From contig DAOUFE010000019.1 of assembly GCA_034430215.1 (NCBI GenBank), positions 124,001 to 188,000 of the forward strand: 64,000 bases of DNA. The letters are read 5' to 3'. Origin of the DNA: UBA4782 sp034430215. GTDB taxonomy: Bacteria; Chloroflexota; Anaerolineae; Anaerolineales; Anaerolineaceae. Positions 36,530 to 45,786 of the stretch are shown piece after piece; position 1 is the first letter of the stretch; each line of letters starts with the position of its first letter. The notes beneath the pieces are model-generated. The model did no database searches. It saw only the letters and a program-made list of their open reading frames with translations, and was not told the DNA's origin. The translations under genes were made by a program, and so were the position numbers.

Positions 36530-37054
36530 TCAGTCTCTCATGGATGTGCTTGGTACAACTTGTTGATCACTTCCCAGCATTTTAAACCTTGAAGACAGTG
36601 CTTTTTCCACATGAGGGGGGACCATACTGCTGACATCTCCATTTAGCGACGCAATTTCCTTTACTGTGGAAGAAGAAAGGAAAGAATGCTCTTCATTTGT
36701 AATAAAGGCAACAACTTCAATGGATGGGTCTAGACGGTGATTTGCCAGAGCTATTTTAAATTCATATTCAAAGTCTGAAAAAACTCGCAATCCACGGACA
36801 ATCACCTGAGCATTACTTTCTTTACAGAATTGAACCGTAAGCCCTGAATAACCTACTACTTTAATTTTATTATTATTTTGAAATGCCTCTTCTGTAAGTT
36901 TTATTCGCGTTTGTGGGTTAAAAAGTGCATTCTTTAGTGGTTTGTCATAAACTGCCACGATTAATTCATCAAATAAACGAGCAGCTCGTAAAGCAATATC
37001 AATATGCCCATAATGAATGGGATCAAAAGTACCGGGGAAAATAGCGCGTATCAT
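36530..37054 (-). CDS. coaD: Phosphopantetheine adenylyltransferase
   Basis: A 174-residue nucleotidyltransferase catalysing the penultimate step of coenzyme A synthesis (4'-phosphopantetheine plus ATP). FPGTFDPIHYGHIDIALRA carries the HxGH motif, VIVRGLRVFSDFEYEFKIA is the substrate-binding signature, and SFLSSSTVKEIA is the ISSTxxR-like motif with Lys for Arg. The start codon overlaps the recG stop by one base (TAATG), so the two are translationally coupled. Confidence 0.96.
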   Translation of the reverse strand: MIRAIFPGTFDPIHYGHIDIALRAARLFDELIVAVYDKPLKNALFNPQTRIKLTEEAFQNNNKIKVVGYSGLTVQFCKESNAQVIVRGLRVFSDFEYEFKIALANHRLDPSIEVVAFITNEEHSFLSSSTVKEIASLNGDVSSMVPPHVEKALSSRFKMLGSDQQVVPSTSMRD

Positions 37055-39549
37055 TAGCTGATATCTCCCTCTCCGCTTTGCCAAAAGCGGTTGACCATTT
37101 TTAGTAATGCCTGATGCTCTGGCATTACTAAATCAGGATCAATCTCAAAAATATGGTGAGCCTGTTTCCGAGCTTCTTCAATCAATGAGAGGTCAGTGAT
37201 CTGAGCCATTCGAAGATCCATAAAGCCAGCCTGACGAGTTCCAAGAAAATCTCCCGGACCTCGTTGTTGAAGGTCACGTTCAGCCAATACAAAACCATCG
37301 CTTGTCTCAGCCATTACTGCAAGGCGTTCGTTTTCGAGATCATCTTCATTCTCTGGGATGAGAAGACAATAAGATTTTTCAGAACCACGTCCAACCCTGC
37401 CACGAAATTGATGCAATTGCGCCAAACCAAATCGGTTTGCACCTTCGATAACCATGACAGTGGCATTAGGTATGTCAACACCCACTTCGATCACTGATGT
37501 AGATACCAGAATATCGTACTTCTTATCCCGAAAATCCGACATTACCTTGTCTTTTTCCTCTGGCTTCATGCGCCCGTGTAATAAACCTAACCTGCGGTTT
37601 GTGAATATTTCTTTTTGTAATCTTTCATGTTCTTCAACGGCTGCTTTATTTTCATCATTATTATTTTCGCCCAATTCAACCAGAGGATAGATAATGAAAG
37701 CTTGAAAACCTTTTTCTATTTGGCTTTCAATCAGGCGGTAGACCCGCTCGCGATCAAGAGGGTGAACAACATATGTTTCGATAGGTTGTCTTCCGGCTGG
37801 CATTTCATCTAAAACCGAAATATCCAGGTCACCATATAAGGTTAATGCCAATGATCGAGGAATGGGTGTCGCAGTCATAACTAATAAATGCGGATTAGTT
37901 CCTTTGGAGCGTAAAGTAGCACGTTGCTCTACACCAAATCGATGTTGTTCATCAATTACCACAAATTGTAGGTCATGAAATTCGATTGGATCTTCCAAAA
38001 GTGCATGTGTACCCACTATGATCTTGATGCTTCCATCGGATAACCCCTTGCGAATTTCATCTTTATCGGAGGTTGAGGTATCACCGATAAGTAAACGAAC
38101 TTCACTGGGTAGCAGAATTGGATTTTCACCTGTGGTTAATAACCGCATGATCGTCTGAAACTGCTGTTCAGCAAGGATGCTTGTAGGAGCCATATATGCA
38201 GCCTGTGAACCCGCATGCGTGATAATTGCTATTGCCAGAGCTGCAATTACGGTTTTACCAGAACCAACATCACCCTGGATCAAGCGATTAAGAGCTCGCC
38301 CGGAATCAATATCGCTTCGAATTTCATTAAGAACCCTTTGCTGTGCCTGCGTTAAAGAATAAGGCAAATGACTTGTGAGCTGCGCTAAGAAATGATCATC
38401 GCAGGGAAATCTTTTCCCTTCTACCAATTGTAAATTCTTCTTTTGTCTGATTACACCCAATTGAAGCAAGAATATTTCATCAAATCCCAATCTGCGTTTG
38501 GCTAATGTCAATGAATCCTGAGAATCAGGGAAATGAATCTGCTGGATCGCTGTCTGAAGCTCCAATAAATGTGCATCCTTAAGTACGCTTTCGGGGAGGA
38601 ACTCATCCAGACGTGGAGCCCAAAAACTTACTGTTGTATTCATTACTTTACGCAACATCTTATTTGATAATCCAGCAGTAAGTGAATAAACAGGAACAAT
38701 ACGATTAGTATGAAGGTGCTCTTGGTCCAGAAGTTCCCATTCAGGGTTGCTCATCATGAGACGACCCAGATACATATCAAGCTTTCCAGAGGCAGCGATC
38801 TGGGTACCGGGTTTCAGGCGAGTTTCGATCCAGGGTTGATTGAACCAGGTCAATCGCAGGCTGCCTGTGCCATCGCTGACAATTGTTTCAATGATTTGCA
38901 GCTTTCCTCCCCGGGCAACCCTGTTGGCAGTATTCATCACAGTTGCCATTATGGTTACGGTATCTCCATAATGTAGCCGGTTGATTGGTTCAAGTTTGCT
39001 GAAATCTACATAGCGACGCGGAAAATAATATAGCAGGTCGAGGATGGTGCTTATGCCAAGTTTTTTGTAAAGCTCAGCATTTTTAGGACCAATCATGTTT
39101 ATATGAGTGATTGGGGCATAAATGCCTAGCTGAGCTTCACCTTTTGCAGGTTTGATCGGTAATTGCCTTAAGGATTTTTCAACGGAAGGACGAACAGGTT
39201 GAGGTGGTGATACTTTTCCTGTTGAATCAAGCATTGGTACAACAGGGGAAGTATCTTGCGAGTCATCTTGTTTCTTTTGAACAGGTGCTTCGGACACTTC
39301 AGCAGGTTCTACAAGGAGGCTGAGAATCTTCTCAACAGCATTTGCTCTCTCTTCAATTGAATAATCTCCATAAGATGCAAGCTGGGTAAAAATAGCATTG
39401 ATCGTTTCGCTATTGACTGCATAAGTCTGTGCTTCAGTGCGCCAGGTGTTCGCAAAAAGAGGAAACCCTCCGAAAACTGCACGGTTATCATACTTTCGAG
39501 TAATTTCTAATTTTAAAAATTTGCGTAGTTTTTCAAATGGTGGAATCAT
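37054..39549 (-). CDS. recG: ATP-dependent DNA helicase RecG
   Basis: An 831-residue branch-migration helicase that remodels stalled forks. Recognisable blocks are the wedge/OB domain (LYYFPRRYVDFSKLEPI, GTGSLRLTWFNQPWI), Walker A RLIQGDVGSGKTVIAALA, DEQHRFGVEQR, VMTATPIPRSLALTLYGDLD, and LHGRMKPEEKDKVM with the RecG tail ending in GPGDFLGTRQAGF. It is longer than the usual roughly 690 residues because of about 150 extra N-terminal residues that are partly low-complexity (AEVSEAPVQKKQDDSQ). Confidence 0.96.
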   Translation of the reverse strand: MIPPFEKLRKFLKLEITRKYDNRAVFGGFPLFANTWRTEAQTYAVNSETINAIFTQLASYGDYSIEERANAVEKILSLLVEPAEVSEAPVQKKQDDSQDTSPVVPMLDSTGKVSPPQPVRPSVEKSLRQLPIKPAKGEAQLGIYAPITHINMIGPKNAELYKKLGISTILDLLYYFPRRYVDFSKLEPINRLHYGDTVTIMATVMNTANRVARGGKLQIIETIVSDGTGSLRLTWFNQPWIETRLKPGTQIAASGKLDMYLGRLMMSNPEWELLDQEHLHTNRIVPVYSLTAGLSNKMLRKVMNTTVSFWAPRLDEFLPESVLKDAHLLELQTAIQQIHFPDSQDSLTLAKRRLGFDEIFLLQLGVIRQKKNLQLVEGKRFPCDDHFLAQLTSHLPYSLTQAQQRVLNEIRSDIDSGRALNRLIQGDVGSGKTVIAALAIAIITHAGSQAAYMAPTSILAEQQFQTIMRLLTTGENPILLPSEVRLLIGDTSTSDKDEIRKGLSDGSIKIIVGTHALLEDPIEFHDLQFVVIDEQHRFGVEQRATLRSKGTNPHLLVMTATPIPRSLALTLYGDLDISVLDEMPAGRQPIETYVVHPLDRERVYRLIESQIEKGFQAFIIYPLVELGENNNDENKAAVEEHERLQKEIFTNRRLGLLHGRMKPEEKDKVMSDFRDKKYDILVSTSVIEVGVDIPNATVMVIEGANRFGLAQLHQFRGRVGRGSEKSYCLLIPENEDDLENERLAVMAETSDGFVLAERDLQQRGPGDFLGTRQAGFMDLRMAQITDLSLIEEARKQAHHIFEIDPDLVMPEHQALLKMVNRFWQSGEGDIS

Positions 39550-39606
39550 AGGTTTATTTTACTCTAAACTAGCCTGTTCAAATCTTCAGGAGAATTCTAA
39601 AGAATG

Positions 39607-40440
39607 TCATTCTTCTACGGCTATTCCGAAAGCTTTTTTCCCCCACAATGTAGAAAAGCTGATGTTAGCCGGAATTTCACAGAAAGGTACAGTGGGAAAT
39701 AACATTGATGTTTGTTCTTTTAGAACAGAAAGATCATAATCTTGATGTTCTGCGGATTTGATAAAAATGATATTCTTTAGTTTATCAAACTCACCAATGA
39801 ATTCAACAAAGAGTTCTATTGCCATTTGAGGCGATTTAGCTTTATCGACTGAAGTAAGAAATCCTTCTTCGATCCCAAATATGGAATGAAACCCTATCAT
39901 TTCTCCAATGATCGCCTGTGAGGTATCTACAAGGTTGTTTGCTCGGAGTGTAAGAATATCAGGTGTACATAGTAATGTAAAAGTGTGAGGAATCCTGGAT
40001 CGAATAATGGCTTCGGTTTCTTCTGGATTATTATTGTGACTATATTCCTGGTGTGCAGTTTTCACCAGGATTCCTAAGCCTACTGCGGTGTTCAATGAAT
40101 CAATTACTTTAATTTTATGGCTTCCCTTGCAGGCATTCGCAGCTTTCACAGCTCTTTCATACAAGGGGTTTAATTCTGATGAAAGAAATATGCAGAAGAT
40201 ATCGTCATAATCGTCCGTAATACGGGAGAAGAATTGATATAGATAATCAGTTTCTGGGGTTAATAGTTTCTTTGTTGAAAAATGTTTCGCTATCCTGCTT
40301 TCGCCAGAAGATGGTTGATCAGTGACAATAGTAATTTGTTCGTCTGATGGAGAAAGATCAATTTCAAGAACAGGAATGCTGGTCGTATCCAGCTTTCCTG
40401 GCAATAGACATGACGAATCGGTGACGATGCAGCGTTTCAT
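39607..40440 (-). CDS. DegV family protein (FakB-like fatty-acid-binding subunit)
   Basis: A 277-residue DegV-fold protein. The N-terminal IVTDSSCLLPG corresponds to the family TDS(T/S) motif that coordinates the bound fatty-acid carboxylate, and the rest has the two alpha/beta lobes (FCIFLSSELNPLYERAVKA). FakB proteins present fatty acids to FakA for phosphorylation, feeding them into phospholipid synthesis. The gene starts five bases after the FakA-like stop and has no clear ribosome-binding site, so coupling is likely. Substrate preference is not visible. Confidence 0.85.
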   Translation of the reverse strand: MKRCIVTDSSCLLPGKLDTTSIPVLEIDLSPSDEQITIVTDQPSSGESRIAKHFSTKKLLTPETDYLYQFFSRITDDYDDIFCIFLSSELNPLYERAVKAANACKGSHKIKVIDSLNTAVGLGILVKTAHQEYSHNNNPEETEAIIRSRIPHTFTLLCTPDILTLRANNLVDTSQAIIGEMIGFHSIFGIEEGFLTSVDKAKSPQMAIELFVEFIGEFDKLKNIIFIKSAEHQDYDLSVLKEQTSMLFPTVPFCEIPANISFSTLWGKKAFGIAVEE

Positions 40441-40445
40441 TATTT

Positions 40446-42131
40446 TTATTCTACAGCGATTATGAATTGATAATGTGGCTGTCCACCTGAATGAATTTCT
40501 AATTCATGTTTGGGATACTTTTCTTGAACCTTCTCTATGATCTCATTTACTTTTTCTTCTGATATATTATTGCCATAGAAGAAGGTGATCCTTTCGCGTT
40601 CTTCCACTTTTGCCTGTTCAAGAACATCCAAACATGTTTTTTGCAGATCATCGCTTGAGGCAACTAATTTCCCATTCAACAAGCCGATGACGCTCCCCTC
40701 CTTAACATCAACTCCGTTGAGTTCGACCGAACGAGTAGCAGTAGTGATCTCACATGTGTCTACATCGTTTAAAGCCTCGTTCATTTCCTCGACGTTTCTA
40801 TCGAAATCTCCATCGGGAATGAATCGCAGCATTGCACTGAGCCCCTGGGGAACATTTTTACTCGGGATGATAGCAACTTTTTTAACTGTCATAGAGACGG
40901 CAGTTTGAGCGGCCATAATGATATTCTTGTTATTTGGAAGTACGATGACTTTATCGGTTGGCAAATTTTCAAATGAATGCAGGATTTCTTCAGTGCTGGG
41001 ATTCATGGTCTGACCACCATTAACCACTCCGGATACACCCAGGCTGGCAAAAATTCGGGCAATTCCAACACCTGGAGTAACTGCGATCACTGCAATGTTG
41101 CCATCTTCTACAGGTGAAAACTTAAGCTCATCCTCTGGTTTTGATGCACCAATCTGCATCTGGTCCATCAAGTTTTCAATGTTCACTTTTGTGATGGTGC
41201 CCAGTGACATCGTGTAATCAATTGGGTCATAACGTCTATCCGTAGGCACATGGATGTGCATACGATACATGTTGTCACCCTCACCAATCTGGATGGATGT
41301 ACCGATATCTGACAAACGAGAATAGAATTCTTCGAGATTTAAAGGTTTGTAAGGGCGAAAATCAACGACAATTTCGTAATCCTGACCTGGTTCAATCGTC
41401 TCTATTGTCTGTTCCATTGATAAAGCAGAGAGTGATTGGACTGTAGTAACCGCTGTATCAAGAGGCTGATTATTTAAATATCGGAGAAAACCATCAAAAA
41501 TGAAAAATAAACCTTTTCCACCCGAATCCACTACACCAGCTTGTTTAAGCACCGGCAACAATTCGGGGGTATTTCTTACAGAAATATCAGCAGCGGCCAC
41601 GATTTTTTCAAGGAGGTTTTTTAGATCGTCTGAGTTTTGAATTTCGACTTCTGCTGCGGCAGCAATGTCTTTAATTACTGTGAGAATTGTCCCTTCAACA
41701 GGTCGAACTACACCCTTATATGCGGTGTTTCGAGCTTCGATCAATGCTTGTACTAGTTGTTGGGCATTCATGGATTCATAGGAATCCAAACCGCGAGCAA
41801 AACCACGCCAAATTTGTGAAAGGATCACTCCTGAATTCCCACGGGCTCCCAGTAAGGCACCTTTTGAAAGGTCATGAGCAATTTTCCCAATGTTCTGTTC
41901 ACCTGAATGAGTGACTTCGTTAAAAGCCGCCTGCATTGTTAAGAGCATGTTTGTGCCAGTATCACCATCGGGTACTGGAAAAACATTCAGGGAGTTAACA
42001 TATTGATGATTTGTTCGAAGCCAGGTCATTCCAGCCTCAAAAAGGGCTTTAAATTCCTGCCCACTAATTCCTTTCGAGAGGATGGATATTTCTCTACCAA
42101 GTTTATTGTTAAAAATTAATTCATCCGTCAT
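40446..42131 (-). CDS. fakA: DAK2-domain fatty acid kinase (FakA/YloV-like)
   Basis: A 561-residue FakA-type kinase. The N-terminal DhaL domain binds ATP and two Mg ions through NVFPVPDGDTGTNMLLTM and GARGNSGVILSQIWRG, and VVDSGGKGLFFIFDG follows. A middle domain and a DegV-like C-terminal domain complete it (VIVLPNNKNIIMAAQTAV). Length matches Bacillus YloV. FakA phosphorylates fatty acids carried by FakB, encoded directly downstream. The Asp23 gene upstream reproduces the yloU-yloV pairing of Firmicutes. Confidence 0.93.
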   Translation of the reverse strand: MTDELIFNNKLGREISILSKGISGQEFKALFEAGMTWLRTNHQYVNSLNVFPVPDGDTGTNMLLTMQAAFNEVTHSGEQNIGKIAHDLSKGALLGARGNSGVILSQIWRGFARGLDSYESMNAQQLVQALIEARNTAYKGVVRPVEGTILTVIKDIAAAAEVEIQNSDDLKNLLEKIVAAADISVRNTPELLPVLKQAGVVDSGGKGLFFIFDGFLRYLNNQPLDTAVTTVQSLSALSMEQTIETIEPGQDYEIVVDFRPYKPLNLEEFYSRLSDIGTSIQIGEGDNMYRMHIHVPTDRRYDPIDYTMSLGTITKVNIENLMDQMQIGASKPEDELKFSPVEDGNIAVIAVTPGVGIARIFASLGVSGVVNGGQTMNPSTEEILHSFENLPTDKVIVLPNNKNIIMAAQTAVSMTVKKVAIIPSKNVPQGLSAMLRFIPDGDFDRNVEEMNEALNDVDTCEITTATRSVELNGVDVKEGSVIGLLNGKLVASSDDLQKTCLDVLEQAKVEERERITFFYGNNISEEKVNEIIEKVQEKYPKHELEIHSGGQPHYQFIIAVE

Positions 42132-42151
42132 TAGGTATCCATTCTACTTAT

Positions 42152-42508
42152 TTAATCCAGGTCGCTAATACGCATACCACGAACATGGACATTTACTTCT
42201 TTTACCCGCAATCCTGTTGATTTTTCAACATGGTATCGAACACTCTCTGCAACGCTGGAGGCAACAGATTTTATCCGAGTGCCATATTCTACTATGATAT
42301 ATAGATCAATGCTGATGGTATTTTCGTCCTGTCGAACTTCTACACCCATTAGAGGATCTTTTACTAAAGCTTGAGCAATGCCCTGGGCGAAATTTTTTGC
42401 GGCAAGTCCAACTACACCGTATGATTCCAATAAGGATTGGTAAGCAATTGTGGCAATTGCACGTTGTGAGATATAGATATTCCCTGTAGAAAAAGTTGAA
42501 TCGCTCAT
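42152..42508 (-). CDS. Asp23/Gls24 family envelope protein (YloU-like)
   Basis: A 118-residue Asp23 family member. NIYISQRAIATIAYQSLLES, then VDLYIIVEYGTRIKSVA-like strands and the conserved end VKEVNVHVRGMRI identify it. Relatives are abundant cytoplasmic proteins attached near the membrane and linked to envelope stress. A strong AAGGAAAGG site precedes ATG. It heads the Asp23-fakA-fakB-recG-coaD run and is divergent from rpmB across about 130 bases. Confidence 0.9.
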   Translation of the reverse strand: MSDSTFSTGNIYISQRAIATIAYQSLLESYGVVGLAAKNFAQGIAQALVKDPLMGVEVRQDENTISIDLYIIVEYGTRIKSVASSVAESVRYHVEKSTGLRVKEVNVHVRGMRISDLD

Positions 42509-42637
42509 TTTTCCTTTCCTTCTTATTATGTAACAGTTATTCTTGCTAACAGTTACGGTTTATAGTAAAATAACATCTCGTGTTTGGTGAGACTGAAAAA
42601 AAGCCGTATTTCTGTTTTGAAAGGAAGTGTACTTATC

Positions 42638-42820
42638 ATGGCTAAATGTGAAATCTGTGGCAAGACAACAACTTTTGGACATAACCGAAGTTTTTCACAA
42701 CGAGCGACCAATCGAAAGTACTTGCCCAATTTGCAACGTGTTTCAGTATTGGTTGGCGGGCGGAAAGTTCGTAAAGTTTTATGCGCTCGCTGCATTCGTT
42801 CGATGTCCAAAACAGCATAA
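42638..42820 (+). CDS. rpmB: 50S ribosomal protein L28
   Basis: A 60-residue L28. It starts MAKCEICGKTTTFGHN and keeps the paired CxxC motifs (CEIC near the start, CARC near the end) of the zinc-binding form, the SQRATNRKYLPNLQ stretch and the basic C-terminus. The frame is open 18 codons upstream, but ATG 42638, nine bases after AAAGGAAGTG, is the family start. Its position beside Asp23 is as in Bacillus. Confidence 0.97.
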   Translation: MAKCEICGKTTTFGHNRSFSQRATNRKYLPNLQRVSVLVGGRKVRKVLCARCIRSMSKTA

Positions 42821-42843
42821 TATTTCTCGTTTTCATACAATTC

Positions 42844-42872
42844 AAAAATTACGGCTTCGCCGTGATTTTTGT
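42844..42872. terminator. Bidirectional terminator between rpmB and rpe
   Basis: AAAAATTACGGC / GCCGTGATTTTT forms a 12-bp stem (one wobble) closed by a TTC loop and ends in a T-run. It lies 23 bases past the rpmB stop and directly beside the rpe stop on the other strand, so it can serve both convergent genes. Confidence 0.88.
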
Positions 42873-43535
42873 TTAATGGACAGAATTACGCAAGGCAGTA
42901 ACACCTGCTGAAATTCCTTCAGGATAGCCAAATATAGCGGTCGCTGCCACGGCAATTCTTGCACCAGCTTGATAAACCATCGGTAATGTTGCAGCATTAA
43001 TACCGCCATCCACCTGTATACTGACTGATAGATTCCTTTTGTCTATCATTTGTTTTATCTGCTGAATTTTATCAACCATACCAGATAAAAACGACTGCCC
43101 AGAAAAACCTGGATTTACGCTCATAACCAGAACAAATTCGGCATCAGGCAGAATGCTTTCGAGCATAGCTGCTGGTGTAGCAGGAGTCAAAGCTATTCCA
43201 GGGTGACCACCACGAGATCGAATATGATTTAATGTACGCTGAATAAGCGGATTACCTTCCAGATGAACACAAACATAACTGGCACCTGCATCCATAAAAG
43301 CATCAACGAAATTATCAGGTTTTTCAATCATCAAATGAACATCTAGTGGAAGGTTGGTCATCTTCTTACAGTGCTCAACAATAAAAGGTCCCATGGTGAT
43401 ATTTGGTACAAAATGTCCATCCATGACATCGATATGAATCCAATCAACTTTGCTTTCTTCACATAAATGTATTTGCTCGCCTAATTTTGTAAAATCTGCT
43501 GATAGTATCGAAGCAGAAATAATAAGATCTGACAT
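42873..43535 (-). CDS. rpe: Ribulose-phosphate 3-epimerase
   Basis: A 220-residue TIM-barrel enzyme of the pentose phosphate pathway converting ribulose 5-phosphate and xylulose 5-phosphate. SASILSADFTKLGEQI, WIHIDVMDGHFVPNITMGP (metal-binding His and Asp), LDVHLMIEKP, VMSVNPGFSGQSF and IQVDGGINAAT are all canonical. The start ATG 43535 gives the normal N-terminus. It follows the Ser/Thr kinase gene by 10 bases, as in the Bacillus prkC neighbourhood. Confidence 0.97.
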   Translation of the reverse strand: MSDLIISASILSADFTKLGEQIHLCEESKVDWIHIDVMDGHFVPNITMGPFIVEHCKKMTNLPLDVHLMIEKPDNFVDAFMDAGASYVCVHLEGNPLIQRTLNHIRSRGGHPGIALTPATPAAMLESILPDAEFVLVMSVNPGFSGQSFLSGMVDKIQQIKQMIDKRNLSVSIQVDGGINAATLPMVYQAGARIAVAATAIFGYPEGISAGVTALRNSVH

Positions 43536-43545
43536 ATTTTGTATC

Positions 43546-44625
43546 CTATCTATTGGAACTAAGTTGTAAAAGGACATACATCCAAAAAGGAATAAGGCCA
43601 CCAGCAAGTAAGAAAGCAAGCAAGCCGATCCCCCAGGTCAACCAATCAAAGGTCAATAAAGAATTTTCAGATTCAGCACTTTTATCCCGCACATCATTCA
43701 AGTTTGTTACCACTGGTACTTGATAAGTTTGTTCCATATTGCTTCGTCTAGTGACAGCTTCTTTTGATTCATCAATTCTGATGGAATTTGTTGTCTGCCC
43801 AAAATTGATCAGGATACGTTCAAATTGGTCTGCTGAACGGTATCTGGCAGATGGTTCTTTGGATAAGACTTTAAGAATGATCTTTTCCAATTCTGCGGGA
43901 ATTAATGGATTTAGCTGAGAAGGCGAGGGGGGTAACTGCTCCCGGTGAAGACGAGCATATTCTTTGGGATCATCTGCCTGAAAGGGAAGACGACCTGTTA
44001 ACATTTCAAACAGGATAACACCTAAAGAATAGACGTCAGAAGCTGGTAATGGTGCTTTTCCAGCAGCCTGTTCTGGTGAAAAGTATTGCGGTGAGCCCCA
44101 AACAAGATCTCTTTGCTCTTCCGGATGTATGGAAGCAAGTGCTCTGGCGATGCCAAAATCGGTTACTTTCAATCGCATGTCAGGTGTAACTAGCATGTTC
44201 AGGGGTTTTACATCACAGTGGATTAATCCAGCGCGATGCGCATAACCAATACCTGCACACGCCTGAGTGATCAGATGTAGGGCTTCATCTACTTCGAAAC
44301 AACCTTTTTGTCGAAGGAGCTGTTTTAAATCAGTACCAGGAACAAGTTCCATTACAATAAACAGTTTGTTCTGGTCATAACCAAAATCATGAATGGTAAC
44401 AATATTGGGATGAGTAAGGTTGGCTGCTGCTTTTGCTTCTTGTCGAAAGCGTGCTTGAAATTCTGGATCATCAAAATAATTCTGCCGTAATACTTTGATT
44501 GCAACTGAGCGTTCAAGCATTACATCATACGCTTTATACACAATTGCCATTCCACCTCTGCCAAGCGTGTGTTCGAGGCGGTAGCGATTATTTAATAGCG
44601 TTTCCTGTTTTTGTTGATCGACCAT
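43546..44625 (-). CDS. Transmembrane Ser/Thr protein kinase (PknB-like, no PASTA)
   Basis: A 359-residue Hanks-type kinase. The glycine loop LGRGGMAIVYKAYD, ATP-binding Lys in VAIKVLRQNYF, catalytic loop HCDVKPLNML (HCD instead of HRD, a non-RD kinase), DFG in VTDFGIAR, and APE-like SPEQAAGK are present. A single transmembrane helix lies near the C-terminus (about 325-350) with only a few residues outside, so no PASTA sensor domain exists. PknB/PrkC kinases beside rpe control growth and the wall in Firmicutes. No PP2C partner is adjacent here. An extended -10 box lies eight bases ahead of ATG. Confidence 0.93.
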   Translation of the reverse strand: MVDQQKQETLLNNRYRLEHTLGRGGMAIVYKAYDVMLERSVAIKVLRQNYFDDPEFQARFRQEAKAAANLTHPNIVTIHDFGYDQNKLFIVMELVPGTDLKQLLRQKGCFEVDEALHLITQACAGIGYAHRAGLIHCDVKPLNMLVTPDMRLKVTDFGIARALASIHPEEQRDLVWGSPQYFSPEQAAGKAPLPASDVYSLGVILFEMLTGRLPFQADDPKEYARLHREQLPPSPSQLNPLIPAELEKIILKVLSKEPSARYRSADQFERILINFGQTTNSIRIDESKEAVTRRSNMEQTYQVPVVTNLNDVRDKSAESENSLLTFDWLTWGIGLLAFLLAGGLIPFWMYVLLQLSSNR

Positions 44626-44633
44626 ACGAAAAG

Positions 44634-44642
44634 ATTATAACA
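44634..44642 (-). promoter_or_regulatory. Extended -10 promoter of the Ser/Thr kinase gene
   Basis: On the minus strand TGTTATAAT (44642-44634) is an extended -10 element whose end is only eight bases from the ATG at 44625. No good -35 box is 17 bases further up. Transcription would begin at or within a few bases of the start codon, giving an almost leaderless mRNA. Confidence 0.5.
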
Positions 44643-44696
44643 TAGCAGGTCGTAGCCATACGCTATAATAAGCACTATGGTAAAGGAAATTGGAAC

Positions 44697-45779
44697 ATGA
44701 AAATCTCGCAGATCAAACAAAATTTATCAGCTAACCCCTTAATGTTTTTATTGGTTTTTATCCCCTTCGCAATTGCTGGCAATGCTTTTGATTGGAATGC
44801 AGGTATTGTATTTGCCTTATCAGCTTTATCAGTGATACCTTTAGCAGGCTATATTGGGGCAGCAACTGAAGCCCTTTCATATTATTCAGGACCCAAAATT
44901 GGGGGGCTTCTTAATGCTACTTTAGGTAATGCAGCAGAATTGATTATTACTATAGTAGCCATTCGAGAAGGATTATTAGAACTAGTCAAGGCATCCATCA
45001 CTGGATCAGTGATTGGCAACTTGTTGCTGGTGATGGGTTTTGCAATGTTGACCGGTGGTTTGAAAAATGGCGTTCAACGATTCAACCGCTCTCATACTGG
45101 AAATCATAGCATGCTTTTGGTTATTGCGATCATTGCTTTAGTGATCCCTTCTCTCTTTAGCTCTTCTATTGGATCAAATGGTAGTCCGCATGTGGAAGCC
45201 TTGTCTTTAGGGGTAGCTGGAGTAATGATCATTATTTATATTCTGGGCTTAATTTTTAGCCTACGAGCGAGCAGCCCAGTTACATTTACCCTGGACGAAA
45301 AACAGCCGTCACCAGCATGGTCAAAGATTACCGCTATTATTGTACTTGCTGCTGCGACTGGTGGAGTTGTATGGATCAGTGAAATCCTTGTTGGAACTGT
45401 GGATCAAGTTGTTTCAACGCTGGGATTATCCGAATTCTTCCTTGGAATCATTTTGATCCCTGTGGTTGGAAATGTTGCAGAACATTTGGTGGCAGTGCAA
45501 GTAGCATTACGTAATAAAATGGATCTATCTGTTGAAATCGCATTATCATCCAGCTTGCAGGTCGCGCTTTTTGTTGCACCTTTGCTTGTATTCATCAGTT
45601 TGGTAATAAGGAATCCACTCACTTTGATATTCAATGTATTTGAGTTACTTGCGTTAGGTGCAGCTGTAATAATCTCTGCACTTGTTTCCTCTGATGGAGA
45701 ATCAAACTGGTTGGAAGGTGCAGGTTTATTAGGTGTCTATTTAATTTTGGGAATAGCTTTCTTTTTATTTCCCGCATGA
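44697..45779 (+). CDS. Calcium/proton exchanger (CaCA family, CAX type)
   Basis: A 360-residue polytopic protein with about 11 hydrophobic segments. It has the two inverted-repeat signatures of the CaCA superfamily, LGNAAELIITI in the first half and VGNVAEHLVAVQVA in the second, each with the Glu that binds Ca2+, plus GPKIGGLLNATLG. It should export Ca2+ in exchange for protons. A TATAAT lies 28 bases upstream at 44664-44669. The SH3 gene follows seven bases later. Confidence 0.94.
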   Translation: MKISQIKQNLSANPLMFLLVFIPFAIAGNAFDWNAGIVFALSALSVIPLAGYIGAATEALSYYSGPKIGGLLNATLGNAAELIITIVAIREGLLELVKASITGSVIGNLLLVMGFAMLTGGLKNGVQRFNRSHTGNHSMLLVIAIIALVIPSLFSSSIGSNGSPHVEALSLGVAGVMIIIYILGLIFSLRASSPVTFTLDEKQPSPAWSKITAIIVLAAATGGVVWISEILVGTVDQVVSTLGLSEFFLGIILIPVVGNVAEHLVAVQVALRNKMDLSVEIALSSSLQVALFVAPLLVFISLVIRNPLTLIFNVFELLALGAAVIISALVSSDGESNWLEGAGLLGVYLILGIAFFLFPA

Positions 45780-45786
45780 GTAGATT

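Noticed and set aside
42553..42840. Minus-strand frame opposite rpmB
   Set aside because: It mirrors the L28 coding sequence and has no independent support.
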